Shown: one piece after another, positions 14,212 through 22,505 of the stretch
Position numbering within the stretch: the first letter of the stretch is position 1
How the letters are laid out: every line of letters starts with the position of its first letter
Made by a program: the position numbers and the translations under genes
The notes under the pieces: generated by a model
Seen by the model: the letters and a program-made list of their open reading frames with translations, nothing else
Told to the model about the DNA's origin: nothing
Databases searched by the model: none
DNA from: CAYLLE01 sp964384485
GTDB taxonomy: Bacteria > Spirochaetota > Spirochaetia > CAYLLE01
Reading direction: 5' to 3'
Assembly (NCBI GenBank): GCA_964384485.1
Contig: CAYLLE010000023.1
Span: 1 to 37,385 of the forward strand
Length of the DNA stretch: 37,385 nt

Positions 14212-14230
14212 AAAAAACCGCTCCCGGTTT
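14212..14230 (-). terminator. Terminator-like hairpin at the end of the gene remnants
   Basis: On the minus strand AAACCG (14230-14225), GGAG loop, CGGTTT (14220-14215) running into T to 14212. Short stem. It would stop transcription coming from the remnants at 14308-14955. Confidence 0.5.
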
Positions 14231-14307
14231 GACGTATCCTGACCGCTTCCGGTCCCCCTCAATTTTAGACCGGTGAGGTACTCCGGGATAGAGATCGAAG
14301 TAATTAT

Positions 14308-14505
14308 CTAAAAGGTCTCCCGAATCCGGACGGATTCCGTTAGATCATACGTATATTCGCCGGAGAACGCGGCTTTTCTTCTTAGATAGTAATCGAGAAT
14401 CGTCCAGCTGTGGGTTGCCGGCCGGGAGTCGTTATACATCCAGAACACGGCGGCTGAACTGTTCCATATCCTTCTGCGGTAGTTGCGGAACAGCCGGAAT
14501 ATCAC
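14308..14505 (-). pseudogene. Remnant of a GH2 beta-mannosidase-like enzyme
   Basis: The minus strand reads NYRRRIWNSSAAVFWMYNDS and then RPATHSWTILDYYLRRKAAF. This matches the end of the TIM barrel in large GH2 enzymes of the beta-mannosidase type (G-A-x-F-W-x-x-N-D-x-W-P ... W-S-x-x-D-Y-Y). The other ~700 residues are missing, and there is no start signal. The Trp after ND is replaced by Arg (NDSRP). It is a fossil left from a larger gene. Confidence 0.75.
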
Positions 14506-14511
14506 TGAAGG

Positions 14512-14755
14512 CTATTCTTCCGCCCACACCGGGCTGGACCAGGCCATATTTCCCTTTTCGGTGACAACGCGGATGTAGCAGTAATCTCCGGGCGAAAGGG
14601 TACCGATTTCCGAGTTTTTCCTAATCACCTTACTGTCCTCTCCGGGATTTATATCAAGCTCATCCTTTCCATTGTGTACAAGAACAGCTTCTCCGGATCA
14701 TTCGGATCATTCAATTGTATTGACCGGGAATATATGACCCGGGGTATACTGTAAG
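14512..14755 (-). pseudogene. Remnant of a PHP/DUF3604-like protein, paralogue of the 35580-37163 gene
   Basis: The last frame codes for 61 residues ending YCYIRVVTEKGNMAWSSPVW. The intact protein at 35580-37163 ends YYYLRITQDNGQAAWSSPVW, so this is the C-terminal tail of a related gene. Upstream another frame (VIYSRSIQLNDPNDPEKLFL, about 14690-14755) appears to continue the same protein, which implies a frameshift near 14685, and in-frame stops lie at 14698-14700 and beyond. The catalytic part is gone. It stops 7 bp before the GH2 remnant. Confidence 0.7.
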
Positions 14756-14827
14756 AAGATCACCTTTTGGAGAAGGCGTTGTCTCAGGATCTGTACCGGT
14801 AATTTGGATAAATATTTTATCCCCGCC

Positions 14828-14955
14828 TTACCCTTTTCGCTCCGACCTGAGCCGGGCATCCGTGATTACCTTAAGCAATTCGTCAAAGGGCTTCGCTACC
14901 GGGAGGAGCCGGAGCATTACCTGTTCCAAAAGATCACATGAACCATACGGTTCCG
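14828..14955 (-). pseudogene. Unidentified C-terminal fragment downstream of trkH
   Basis: About 42 codons with a coding-like look, including DLLEQVMLRLLPVAKPFDEL and LKVITDARLRSERKG before a stop at 14828. No start codon or ribosome site is present, and the frame runs back into the end of trkH in another phase. I cannot name the parent family. It may be part of the same decayed cluster or chance. Confidence 0.3.
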
Positions 14956-14960
14956 GATAA

Positions 14961-16415
14961 TTAAAGCTTCCAGAATCTGGGAGTTAAGAGAACCAGGACC
15001 GTGTATATTTCCAGACGTCCCAGGGCCATGATAAAGCTGAGAAACCATTTTACATACCCGGGATAGAACGCGTAGTTCATGGCGGGACCTATCCGGCCGA
15101 AACCTGGACCAATGTTTCCCAAGGTCACCAAGGCGGTGGAGAAGGAAGTCTCAATATCGGTGCCCGCGGTAGCGACTACTAATGTGGTCACTATAAGCAG
15201 AAGTATATAGAAGAAAAAGAACCCGGTAATGACATAAATAATGTCTTTTTTGACGGTCATTTTGTTCACTTTGATATTGAATACTCCCCGCGGATAGATT
15301 AAATGTTTCAGCTCGTTAATACCCAGCTTAAAGAGCGTTACAATCCGGCCGACCTTTATGCCGCCGCCGGTGGAACCGGTGGACCCCCCGATGAACATAA
15401 GCAGAAACAGCACGATCTTGCCTAATTCCGGCCACGCGTCAAAATCAGCCGTAGCGAAGCCGGTTGTGGTAAGAATCGAAGCCGCTTGGAATCCGGCGTA
15501 CCGGAGACTGGTACCGAATGTCGCATATTCTCCCGACCGGAACAGATCCAGCGCGATAATTACCGTGGATGCCGCGAAAATGCCGATGTACGCTTTGAGT
15601 TCAGAGTTCCGTCCGATTTCCCGCAGCTTACCGGTGAGCATCTTATGGTACAGAACAAAGTTAACACCAGCCAGCATCATGAATACGGTTATCACAATGT
15701 GGATGAAGGCGCTCGGATAATGCCCCACACTGGCATTCATGGGAGAAAATCCGCCGGTGGCCATGGTTCCGAAGGTGTGTGTCAGCGATTCGAAAAGATC
15801 CATACCGCCGATCATTAGGAGCACCGTCTCCATGGCGGAGAGAGTGAGGTAGAGAAACCAGAGAATCTTGGCGGTGGAGGTTATCTTCGGTGTAACCTTG
15901 TCCAGGGAGGGTCCGGGAGATTCCGCCTTCACCAGCTGAAAACCGCCGCTTCTGAGCAGCGGAAGGATAGCCACAACTAAAACAACAATACCCATCCCCC
16001 CGAGCCAGTGAGTAAGGGACCGCCAGAAGAGGATGGATTTAGGAAGGCTCTGAATCTCGGTCAGAATTGACGCTCCGGTGGTGGTGAATCCGGACATGGT
16101 TTCAAAAAAAGCGTCGGTGTAGCTTGGGATGGTACCGGAAAGTACAAACGGCAAAGCTCCGGACGCCGAAGCCCCGAACCACGCCAAAGTAACAAACAGA
16201 AAACCGCCCCGGGGAGAAAGGGTCGCCTGTTTTTTTCCCCGGATTAGGAGGGATATGAACCCGAAAACCGCCACATTTATACCCGCCGGGATATGAAATG
16301 ATGGGAAGGTTTCGACTTCGCCGTAGTACCAGGAGAAGAGGAGCGGCGTGAGCATAAAAAATGACAGGAGCAGCAGGAATAGCGAAAAAACTCGGAGTAC
16401 GGCTGTTTCTCTCAT
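14961..16415 (-). CDS. trkH: Potassium uptake protein TrkH (membrane subunit)
   Basis: A 484-residue inner-membrane K+ (or Na+/K+) translocating subunit of the Trk/Ktr superfamily. It has about ten membrane segments and the four pore-loop signatures: GFTTTGASILTEI, FGTMATGGFSPMN, ILTTTGFATADF and TLGNIGPGFGRIG, with the filter Gly in each. FIGGSTGSTGGGIKVGR marks the conserved cytoplasmic-side stretch after the third loop. Length is normal for TrkH. Its ATG overlaps the trkA stop by 4 nt (ATGA), so the two are translated together and form one transporter. It is the downstream gene of the pair; gene remnants follow. Confidence 0.95.
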   Translation of the reverse strand: MRETAVLRVFSLFLLLLSFFMLTPLLFSWYYGEVETFPSFHIPAGINVAVFGFISLLIRGKKQATLSPRGGFLFVTLAWFGASASGALPFVLSGTIPSYTDAFFETMSGFTTTGASILTEIQSLPKSILFWRSLTHWLGGMGIVVLVVAILPLLRSGGFQLVKAESPGPSLDKVTPKITSTAKILWFLYLTLSAMETVLLMIGGMDLFESLTHTFGTMATGGFSPMNASVGHYPSAFIHIVITVFMMLAGVNFVLYHKMLTGKLREIGRNSELKAYIGIFAASTVIIALDLFRSGEYATFGTSLRYAGFQAASILTTTGFATADFDAWPELGKIVLFLLMFIGGSTGSTGGGIKVGRIVTLFKLGINELKHLIYPRGVFNIKVNKMTVKKDIIYVITGFFFFYILLLIVTTLVVATAGTDIETSFSTALVTLGNIGPGFGRIGPAMNYAFYPGYVKWFLSFIMALGRLEIYTVLVLLTPRFWKL

Positions 16416-17824
16416 GCTTTTCTTTCAATCACCCGCTCAAGCTTCGGTATAGATTCCTTCCGGGTAATAAAAACCACATGATCCCCGTATTCAATCGTAT
16501 ACTCACCATATGGAATTAGATTTTTATCATTGTGAGAGATAAACACAATCAGAGTGTAATTCGGCAGCCTGAGGTTTTTAATCTTCTTCCCCACCAACGC
16601 GCAGCCCGATTCGCAGGAGATTTCAATAATTTCAAGCACTCCCCCTGAGATGGCATGCACATTCCTGATATTGCCTCTGCGGAGATACTTGAGAATTGTG
16701 TTTACCATTGTATTGTTCAGACTGATGGTAGTGTCCACGGTAAGATGGGAGGCGATTCTCATGAAGTTGTTTTTATTCACCAAAGCTACCGTTCTGGTAA
16801 TTCCCAAAGATTTAGCGTAAAGGGAAGTGATAAGATTGAGTTCCTGATTTTCCGTCACGGCGATTATGAGATCGTGTTTCGAAAAATCCTCCTCTTCCAG
16901 GGATTCCTCTTCCGAAATATCGGTATGGACCACCAGGACCTCGGGAAACTGTTCGGAAAGCATCTTGCATCTCCGGTAATCTTTTTCAATGATCACAAGA
17001 CTGCGCTTGCTGATCTTGGACTGCAGGGGTTTGAATATCTTCCGGAAGAGTGAATTGCTCTCGGCGTTCCGTTTATTAAGAAGTTCCTTCGCGACCTCCC
17101 GGCCGATCCTTCCCCCTCCCACAATAATAATGCGTTTTAAGTTCACCCGGTGTTTTCCGTCCCAGGAAAAGATGGCTTCCAGAGTTTCAGAATCACCGAT
17201 AAGGTAAAGGGTATCCCCCTCTTCCACGGTCGTGGTTCCGGAGGGGATGATGTAATCCTTATTCCGCAGTATTACCGCTACGATAAATTCCAGGTTGATG
17301 CTCTGTTTGACATCTTTCAGAGTCCTCCCGGTAAAAAAGGAATTCTTCGAGGCCATCATGGTCCGCATCTGAAACGAACTGTCTTCAAAGAACATCACGT
17401 CCGAGATAGCACCGTGCTCCACGGACCGGATAATGGTTCTCGCAGCTTCCAGATCCGGATCAATGATATAGTTGATTCCCAGGGAAGGTTTTGATGAAAT
17501 TTTGGAGCTTGAGTAATTCGCGTTACGGACCCTGGCGATTGTCGCCGGTACCGGGAATTCGCTGTTTACCAGGAGACAGGTTATCATGTTAAGCTCGTCC
17601 GATTTTGTTACGGCAATAAAAAAGTCGGCCGTGGCTACACCGGCCTGAAGCAGGATATCCCGGTTATTTGCTTCACCGTTTATCACCATACAGTCAAGAT
17701 TATTCGCGGCTATCCTGGCCCTGTCGGTATCCTGATCAATAAGAACTACATCTTTATTTTCCTGAATCAGCTGTTTCGCGATTTGAATACCAACATTGCC
17801 GGCACCGGCTATCACAACCTTCAT
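16412..17824 (-). CDS. trkA: Trk system potassium uptake regulator TrkA
   Basis: A 470-residue cytoplasmic regulator with two RCK units. Each has an N-terminal NAD(H)-binding Rossmann domain (first GAGNVG at 7-12 with Asp30 ending beta-2; second GGGRIG at 236-241) and a C-terminal TrkA_C domain (about 140-218 and 390-470, the latter LVGKKIKNLRLPNYTLIVFI). It gates TrkH in response to nucleotide. The start is placed at MKVVIAGAG (17824), where TrkA proteins normally begin; the longer TTG form adds unrelated residues. No Shine-Dalgarno precedes this ATG, but a promoter ends 7 nt upstream, so the mRNA is probably leaderless. It overlaps trkH by 4 nt. Confidence 0.95.
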   Translation of the reverse strand: MKVVIAGAGNVGIQIAKQLIQENKDVVLIDQDTDRARIAANNLDCMVINGEANNRDILLQAGVATADFFIAVTKSDELNMITCLLVNSEFPVPATIARVRNANYSSSKISSKPSLGINYIIDPDLEAARTIIRSVEHGAISDVMFFEDSSFQMRTMMASKNSFFTGRTLKDVKQSINLEFIVAVILRNKDYIIPSGTTTVEEGDTLYLIGDSETLEAIFSWDGKHRVNLKRIIIVGGGRIGREVAKELLNKRNAESNSLFRKIFKPLQSKISKRSLVIIEKDYRRCKMLSEQFPEVLVVHTDISEEESLEEEDFSKHDLIIAVTENQELNLITSLYAKSLGITRTVALVNKNNFMRIASHLTVDTTISLNNTMVNTILKYLRRGNIRNVHAISGGVLEIIEISCESGCALVGKKIKNLRLPNYTLIVFISHNDKNLIPYGEYTIEYGDHVVFITRKESIPKLERVIERKA

Positions 17825-17831
17825 ACGCAGT

Positions 17832-17860
17832 AGGGTAACAATTTTAGAGGGGAATAGCAA
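17832..17860 (-). promoter_or_regulatory. Predicted promoter of trkA-trkH, leaderless layout
   Basis: On the minus strand TTGCTA (17860-17855), 17-bp spacer, TACCCT (17837-17832), then 7 nt and the ATG at 17824. Confidence 0.5.
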
Positions 17861-17878
17861 TGATTTTAAGGATACAGC

Positions 17879-19117
17879 CTACTTCAGGAGTTCACAGTCC
17901 GATTCCGGCTCTTTGCCCCGGACCAGACGGTTCATCCACAGAACAGCAGCCTGAAAACCTGCTGCCCGGGTATACTTATGATGGACCCCTTCTAAAACAA
18001 AGTATCTGACCCGGCTCCCTGCTTCGCAGAGTTCCTTAGCGAAATCCGTTTGAGAGAGCGTGGTGATGATGGTGTCCCGGGCCCCCTGGATGATCAGGGA
18101 CGGAATGCCGTGGCCGCTGAGTCCGCTCTTGTTTTCTTCCAGACGCCGGTACAGCGCGGGAAAATCATCTTCCAGGTTCCCGTGGTATAGGGACCGGTAA
18201 AACTCGGGCCGGTACAGTTCCCGGGCATCCCGGGGGTAGTACTGCTGGAATTCGGTAACACACATAACCGCCACGTCTTCGGCTAGGGAAACCGCCCACT
18301 TCTCTTTCAAATACTTGGCCGGATCAATATCATCATATATCTGGGAATAACTGTAGAGTACATGAGGGGCGTACCGCGGTCCTTCTTTTAACAAGGTTGC
18401 TACGTTCGGAGTGGAACCGTAGCCGATCACACCGGTGATCGGTACATCCGGGGCATATTCATCCCGAAGGTCAGCTGCCGCGAAAGCGGCGTGCCCCCCC
18501 TGGGAATATCCGGAGAGGAATACTTTTTCCGAAAGAACAGCGCCGCTTCCGTTTTGCTCTAAGAAGTTCCTCACCGCCCGTACCGCGTCCAGCATCACAT
18601 GGGCTTCCGCGGCTTTGCTGAAGTATCTTTGCGGACGGGCCGGATCATTAAATCCGAGATAATCGGGGATGATCGAAATATAGCCTAAACCGGCGAAAGA
18701 CATGGTGTAGCCCCGGTAATGACCAAGTACCCGGATTTCCGGATCTTCAATCGAAGGAGCGCACTGATCGGCGATTCCGGTTGTTCCGGAACCGAACACG
18801 TAGAGAGGACGTTCTGTTTTACGGTCGAAAACAGGAACAAAGAGCTGAGCCGTAATATCCGCCGGTTCCCCGTCCACATCGGTGCTCCGGTAGATGATCC
18901 GGTAGGTGGCAACATCATAATGAGCCGCCGGGACGATGAAGTACTCAAAATAGGGCAGACACTCTTGCCGGATATCTGCTTCCTTTACTATCCCCGTGTC
19001 CTCGGTATCGATAATATCTCCCGGAGAAAACGAACTATCAGAAAACCCGGAAACCTGGGATAGGAAAAAAAATAAAATTATATTTATATAGATTTGCTTT
19101 TTAAAAGCAGAAATCAT
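17879..19117 (-). CDS. Secreted lipase-like alpha/beta hydrolase (second of a tandem pair)
   Basis: A 412-residue exported serine hydrolase resembling the secretory lipase (LIP) family. A signal peptide covers residues 1-24 (FKKQIYINIILFFFLSQVSG). Landmarks: VFGSGTTGIADQCAPS (oxyanion region), DYLGFNDPARPQRY, nucleophile elbow GYSQGGHAAF (Ser205), acid Asp in IQGARDTIITT and His in LEGVHHKYT. The start is placed at 19117 with AAGG upstream; a longer form from 19195 would overlap the previous gene and bury the signal peptide. It closely resembles the upstream gene in length, motif order and many whole phrases (YSQGGHA, AAADxRDEYAP, GVIGYG), so the two arose by tandem duplication. Substrates are probably esters outside the cytoplasm. 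Confidence 0.85.
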   Translation of the reverse strand: MISAFKKQIYINIILFFFLSQVSGFSDSSFSPGDIIDTEDTGIVKEADIRQECLPYFEYFIVPAAHYDVATYRIIYRSTDVDGEPADITAQLFVPVFDRKTERPLYVFGSGTTGIADQCAPSIEDPEIRVLGHYRGYTMSFAGLGYISIIPDYLGFNDPARPQRYFSKAAEAHVMLDAVRAVRNFLEQNGSGAVLSEKVFLSGYSQGGHAAFAAADLRDEYAPDVPITGVIGYGSTPNVATLLKEGPRYAPHVLYSYSQIYDDIDPAKYLKEKWAVSLAEDVAVMCVTEFQQYYPRDARELYRPEFYRSLYHGNLEDDFPALYRRLEENKSGLSGHGIPSLIIQGARDTIITTLSQTDFAKELCEAGSRVRYFVLEGVHHKYTRAAGFQAAVLWMNRLVRGKEPESDCELLK

Positions 19118-19170
19118 AATAACCGCCTTGTCATGTTTGGTATTGATGCATGATAACAGGATTGCCCCGT

Positions 19171-20385
19171 TTATTCGATACTTTCTTCCATCCAATCTAC
19201 CACTCTGGGAAACGATATAGCCCGGGTATCGTGAGGGGATCCTTCATAGACATAATAGGTCACCTTGCTTCCCTTCTCCCGGAGATCATTTACGAATTTG
19301 TTCATAGTGGGAGGATGAACAACGACATCATCAGTTCCCTGAAGGATGAGGGCCGAAACTCCGTGACCGGTCAATCCGGTGCTGTTTTCTTCCATTAATT
19401 CAGCGATTTTCGGGTATTTCTCCGCCAAGGTTCCGTCAAAAAGGGCTGAGTTGAACTCGGGCCGGTACAGCTCGGCGGCGACCCAGGGGTAGTAGTCCTG
19501 TATTGCTCCGATACAGAGCCGAGTTACATCCTGCTCCAAGGTTTTAAGCCAACGGTCCTGAAGCATCAGGGCGGGGTTGAAATTCTCCTCTCCGTAAATC
19601 CAGGAATAGGTATACATAACCAGGGGAGCCGAAACGGTAAACTCCCGGAACAGGTCGGCAACCCCTCTGGCGGGACCGTAGCCGATCACGCCGCCGATCT
19701 CAACTTCCGGAGCGTATTCATCCCGATAATCGGCAGCGGCGAAAATCGCGTGGCCTCCCTGGGAATAACCGGCCAGAAAAGCGGCCGGATGGGGATCGGC
19801 ATAGTATTCTTCATATTCAGGCATATCAAAAAAGTCATTAACCGCGCGGATGGCGTCCAGAAGCATCATTGCTTCAGGTTCCGCCACGTAATAGGGCTGG
19901 AGCCGGTCCGGTTCCCCGAAACCGGTGTAATCGGGAAGCAGGCCGATCATACCTTGTCCCGCGTAAGACATAACGTGGATACGGTACTCTCCCCAGTTGA
20001 TTCCCGCGATGTGGGCCCGGGAGGGACGGCAGGCATCGACCAGACCGGTAGAACCTGTAGCGAAAATATAGGCCGGCCGGACCTCTTCCGCCTTAAGCCG
20101 GGGCACAAAAAGCTGAGCCTTAATCACCGCGGGTTCTCCGTCAACATGGGTACTGGCAAACGTAATGATAAAAACATCGACCGCGTACTTCGCGTCCGGC
20201 GGATCTATACTCTTAAAATGTTTCGGAGCCAGCTGATTTATCTGCCGCGGAGTGAACCTCCGGTCGAAATCTACGGAAAGGATAGTCCCGGGAGCGGCGG
20301 TATCCGGTGATTGACCTGCCGCGGGGATTAGGGCTACATTCATTAATATAAAAATTGTTATTATTATTGACGCTGTTCTTGGCAT
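19171..20385 (-). CDS. Secreted lipase-like alpha/beta hydrolase (first of a tandem pair)
   Basis: A 404-residue paralogue of the following gene, with a signal peptide (1-25, ending IPAAGQS). Shared landmarks: FATGSTGLVDACRPS, PDYTGFGEPDRLQPYY, nucleophile elbow AGYSQGGHAIF (Ser208), acid Asp in LQGTDDVVVHP and His in EGSPHDTRA. Proteins of this kind hydrolyse lipids or acyl/acetyl esters outside the cytoplasm. There is no Shine-Dalgarno at a useful distance; the promoter ends 6 nt before the ATG. It diverges from algF and shares a symmetric promoter with it. An esterase facing a polymer O-acetylation operon invites the idea that acetyl groups are put on and taken off the same polymer; this is inference. 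Confidence 0.85.
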   Translation of the reverse strand: MPRTASIIITIFILMNVALIPAAGQSPDTAAPGTILSVDFDRRFTPRQINQLAPKHFKSIDPPDAKYAVDVFIITFASTHVDGEPAVIKAQLFVPRLKAEEVRPAYIFATGSTGLVDACRPSRAHIAGINWGEYRIHVMSYAGQGMIGLLPDYTGFGEPDRLQPYYVAEPEAMMLLDAIRAVNDFFDMPEYEEYYADPHPAAFLAGYSQGGHAIFAAADYRDEYAPEVEIGGVIGYGPARGVADLFREFTVSAPLVMYTYSWIYGEENFNPALMLQDRWLKTLEQDVTRLCIGAIQDYYPWVAAELYRPEFNSALFDGTLAEKYPKIAELMEENSTGLTGHGVSALILQGTDDVVVHPPTMNKFVNDLREKGSKVTYYVYEGSPHDTRAISFPRVVDWMEESIE

Positions 20386-20420
20386 GAAGTAAATTTACCT
20401 CACTGTATTAGGGACGTCAA
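20367..20420. promoter_or_regulatory. Symmetric bidirectional promoter between the hydrolase pair and algFIJ
   Basis: Plus strand: TTGACG (20367-20372), 17 bp, TAAATT (20390-20395). Minus strand: TTGACG (20420-20415), 17 bp, TAAATT (20397-20392). Both -10 elements lie in one palindrome, TAAATTTA (20390-20397), and both -35 and spacer lengths are the same. Rightward RNA would start near 20402 and carry an AGGAGG leader; leftward RNA would start at about the ATG of the 20385 gene. Only one polymerase can occupy the core at a time. Confidence 0.7.
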
Positions 20421-20441
20421 GTTTACGCAGGAGGAGAAAAC

Positions 20442-21080
20442 ATGAGCAATCTTCACCGCTGCTTTCTACTGTTCTTTGTTTTTATAGGAGTATTCACACT
20501 TTCCGCTCAGGACGAGGGGCTCTACAGTTCTAAAGCGCCTGAAGATAAAGCCTTTGTCCGGATTATCAATATTGGAGATGACACCGCGGATACCCTTCCG
20601 ATAGGAGCGGTAATGTTCCGCGGTATTGAACCCGGAAAAGTTACTCCTTACCGCCCGATTTCACCAGGCATAAATATCGTTAGGCTGGGCGGCCGGGAAG
20701 CTGAACTTATAGCCAAGAAAAAAAGTTTCTACACGGTGGTTCTGGCTCCGGATTCCCTGTTCATCATTAATGACACACGCCACGAGGATTCGGTAGATTC
20801 CCAGCTGGTTCTTTACAATTTTACAGAAATCGAACAAATCGCGCTCCGCACTTCCGACGGCGGCACAGAGATCATTCCGGAAGCAGTAAAAAATGAAGCG
20901 GCATCCGTAAACGTTAATCCTGTTGATGTTTCAATGGCTGTTTATTCCGGACAAGAAAAAATAGCGGATCTTGGAGAGAAGAGTCTTGAATCCGGGCAAT
21001 CGTACAGCATTTTTTTAATTAAAGGAGCTGACGAAGCGGAACTGCTGTTCATAAAAGCCGAGATTCAAACCGGTAAGTAG
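20442..21080 (+). CDS. algF: AlgF-like periplasmic protein of polymer O-acetylation
   Basis: A 212-residue secreted protein with a signal peptide (about 1-21, ending TLSAQ). The mature start, DEGLYSSKAPEDKAFVRIIN, is the AlgF pattern (L-Y-x-x-x-A-P-x-x-x-A-F-V-R-x-x-N). The rest is beta-rich, with two probable beta domains. In alginate producers AlgF is a periplasmic adaptor that helps transfer acetyl groups from AlgI/AlgJ to the polymer. The neighbours algI and algJ support the call. AGGAGG lies before the ATG. No alginate polymerase genes are present, so the acceptor here is probably another surface polymer. Symbol by family and context only. Confidence 0.75.
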   Translation: MSNLHRCFLLFFVFIGVFTLSAQDEGLYSSKAPEDKAFVRIINIGDDTADTLPIGAVMFRGIEPGKVTPYRPISPGINIVRLGGREAELIAKKKSFYTVVLAPDSLFIINDTRHEDSVDSQLVLYNFTEIEQIALRTSDGGTEIIPEAVKNEAASVNVNPVDVSMAVYSGQEKIADLGEKSLESGQSYSIFLIKGADEAELLFIKAEIQTGK

Positions 21081-21083
21081 TCG

Positions 21084-22502
21084 ATGATATTCAGCACCAC
21101 CATCTTCCTATTCGTCTTCCTGCCCTTCTTTTTGGCAGGATATTATCTCCTGCCCTTTAAGTTACGTTCGGCCTGGATAGTTTTGGGAAGCTGGATTTTC
21201 TATGGATGGTGGCGGATTGATTTTCTGGGATTGATGATTGCCGTTACCATCTGGACTTACATCATCGGACGGCTCATGGACCTGGGGAAAGACCGTCCGG
21301 CCCGGATGAAGCTGCTGGTGACTGTGGGAGTCGTCCTGAACCTTGGGGTACTGGCGTACTTTAAGTATTTCAATTTCGGTGTGGACACCCTGAATTTCTT
21401 TTTGAAGTCCGCCGGTTTCTCTCCGGTCTCTCCCTGGAGAGTGATTCTTCCTATTGGAATCTCTTTCTATCTTTTCCAGGCGACCAGTTATGTAATCGAT
21501 GTGTACAGGAAAGATGTTCCCCCGGCAAAACGGTATATTGATCTCGCTGCCTATATCTCCCTCTTTCCACAGCTGATTGCAGGTCCGATCATCCGGTACA
21601 AAGATATCAACCGGCAGATTGAATCACGCTCTCATACCTGGGAAAAGTTTTCGAAAGGTGCATTCCGTTTTATGGCCGGCTTCTGCAAGAAAGTCCTTAT
21701 CGCGGATACTGTGGGAACAATCGTAAATCAGATATTTACTCTCACGGATCCAACCCTGTCGGAATCCTGGCTGGGCGCCATTGCCTATACGGTACAGCTA
21801 TATATCGATTTCTCCGCCTATTCAGACATGGCTATCGGGTTAGGACTCATGATGGGGTTCCGTTTTATAGAGAACTTCAATCATCCCTATATCTCCCGGA
21901 ATATCACCGAATTCTGGAGACGGTGGCATATCAGCCTATCTTCCTGGCTGAGAGATTATCTCTATATTTCACTCGGCGGTAACCGCAGGGGTTATGCAAG
22001 AACGTATGTAAATCTGATGATCGTCATGCTTTTGGGCGGACTCTGGCACGGCGCCGCCTGGACCTTCGTATTGTGGGGAGGATTCCATGGATTTCTTTTA
22101 GCTTTTGAACGCTTACTAAAAGATAAACAGAAAAAGTTCACATTGCCTAGATCCCTGGCAGTGGCAAGAACAATGCTGCTTGTAATAATAGGATGGGTGA
22201 TGTTTCGAGCCGGATCCCTGGCAGTCGCCGGTAAAATGTACGCCGGCATGATCGGTCTAAACGGAGTCGGCTTAAGAAACCGCGTTACCTGGCAGCTGGA
22301 CGGATTTTCTCTCGCTGTACTGTCGGCAACATTTGTTTTGATGTTTTTGATGCCCTGGATCAGGGAACAGCTCAGAACCTCGGGTGAACACCGGCGCAAA
22401 TACGCTGTTGCTGTTCAGTATGGGGTGATCCCGCTTTTTCTCCTCAGTATCCTAAAAGTTATCGCCGACAGTTATTCACCCTTTCTCTATTATCAATTTT
22501 AG
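21084..22502 (+). CDS. algI: AlgI-like membrane-bound O-acyltransferase (MBOAT)
   Basis: A 472-residue polytopic protein of the MBOAT family that moves acetyl groups across the inner membrane for O-acetylation of a polymer. It starts IFSTTIFLFVFLPFFLAGYY, as AlgI and DltB-related proteins do. Signatures: FPQLIAGPIIRY (161-172), EFWRRWHISLSSWLRDYLYI (His282) and the MBOAT active-site block MLLGGLWHGAAWTF (His322). Length is normal for AlgI. It starts 3 nt after algF and is followed 3 nt later by the algJ-like gene; one operon. Related proteins are annotated in treponemes without alginate synthesis, which fits a different acceptor polymer. Confidence 0.92.
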   Translation: MIFSTTIFLFVFLPFFLAGYYLLPFKLRSAWIVLGSWIFYGWWRIDFLGLMIAVTIWTYIIGRLMDLGKDRPARMKLLVTVGVVLNLGVLAYFKYFNFGVDTLNFFLKSAGFSPVSPWRVILPIGISFYLFQATSYVIDVYRKDVPPAKRYIDLAAYISLFPQLIAGPIIRYKDINRQIESRSHTWEKFSKGAFRFMAGFCKKVLIADTVGTIVNQIFTLTDPTLSESWLGAIAYTVQLYIDFSAYSDMAIGLGLMMGFRFIENFNHPYISRNITEFWRRWHISLSSWLRDYLYISLGGNRRGYARTYVNLMIVMLLGGLWHGAAWTFVLWGGFHGFLLAFERLLKDKQKKFTLPRSLAVARTMLLVIIGWVMFRAGSLAVAGKMYAGMIGLNGVGLRNRVTWQLDGFSLAVLSATFVLMFLMPWIREQLRTSGEHRRKYAVAVQYGVIPLFLLSILKVIADSYSPFLYYQF

Positions 22503-22505
22503 GGG

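Noticed and set aside
14750..14936. A plus-strand reading frame ending in LRYREEPEHYLFQKIT
   Set aside because: It has a coding-like tail, but the opposite strand also looks coding and continues the direction of the recognised remnants. No start or family support.
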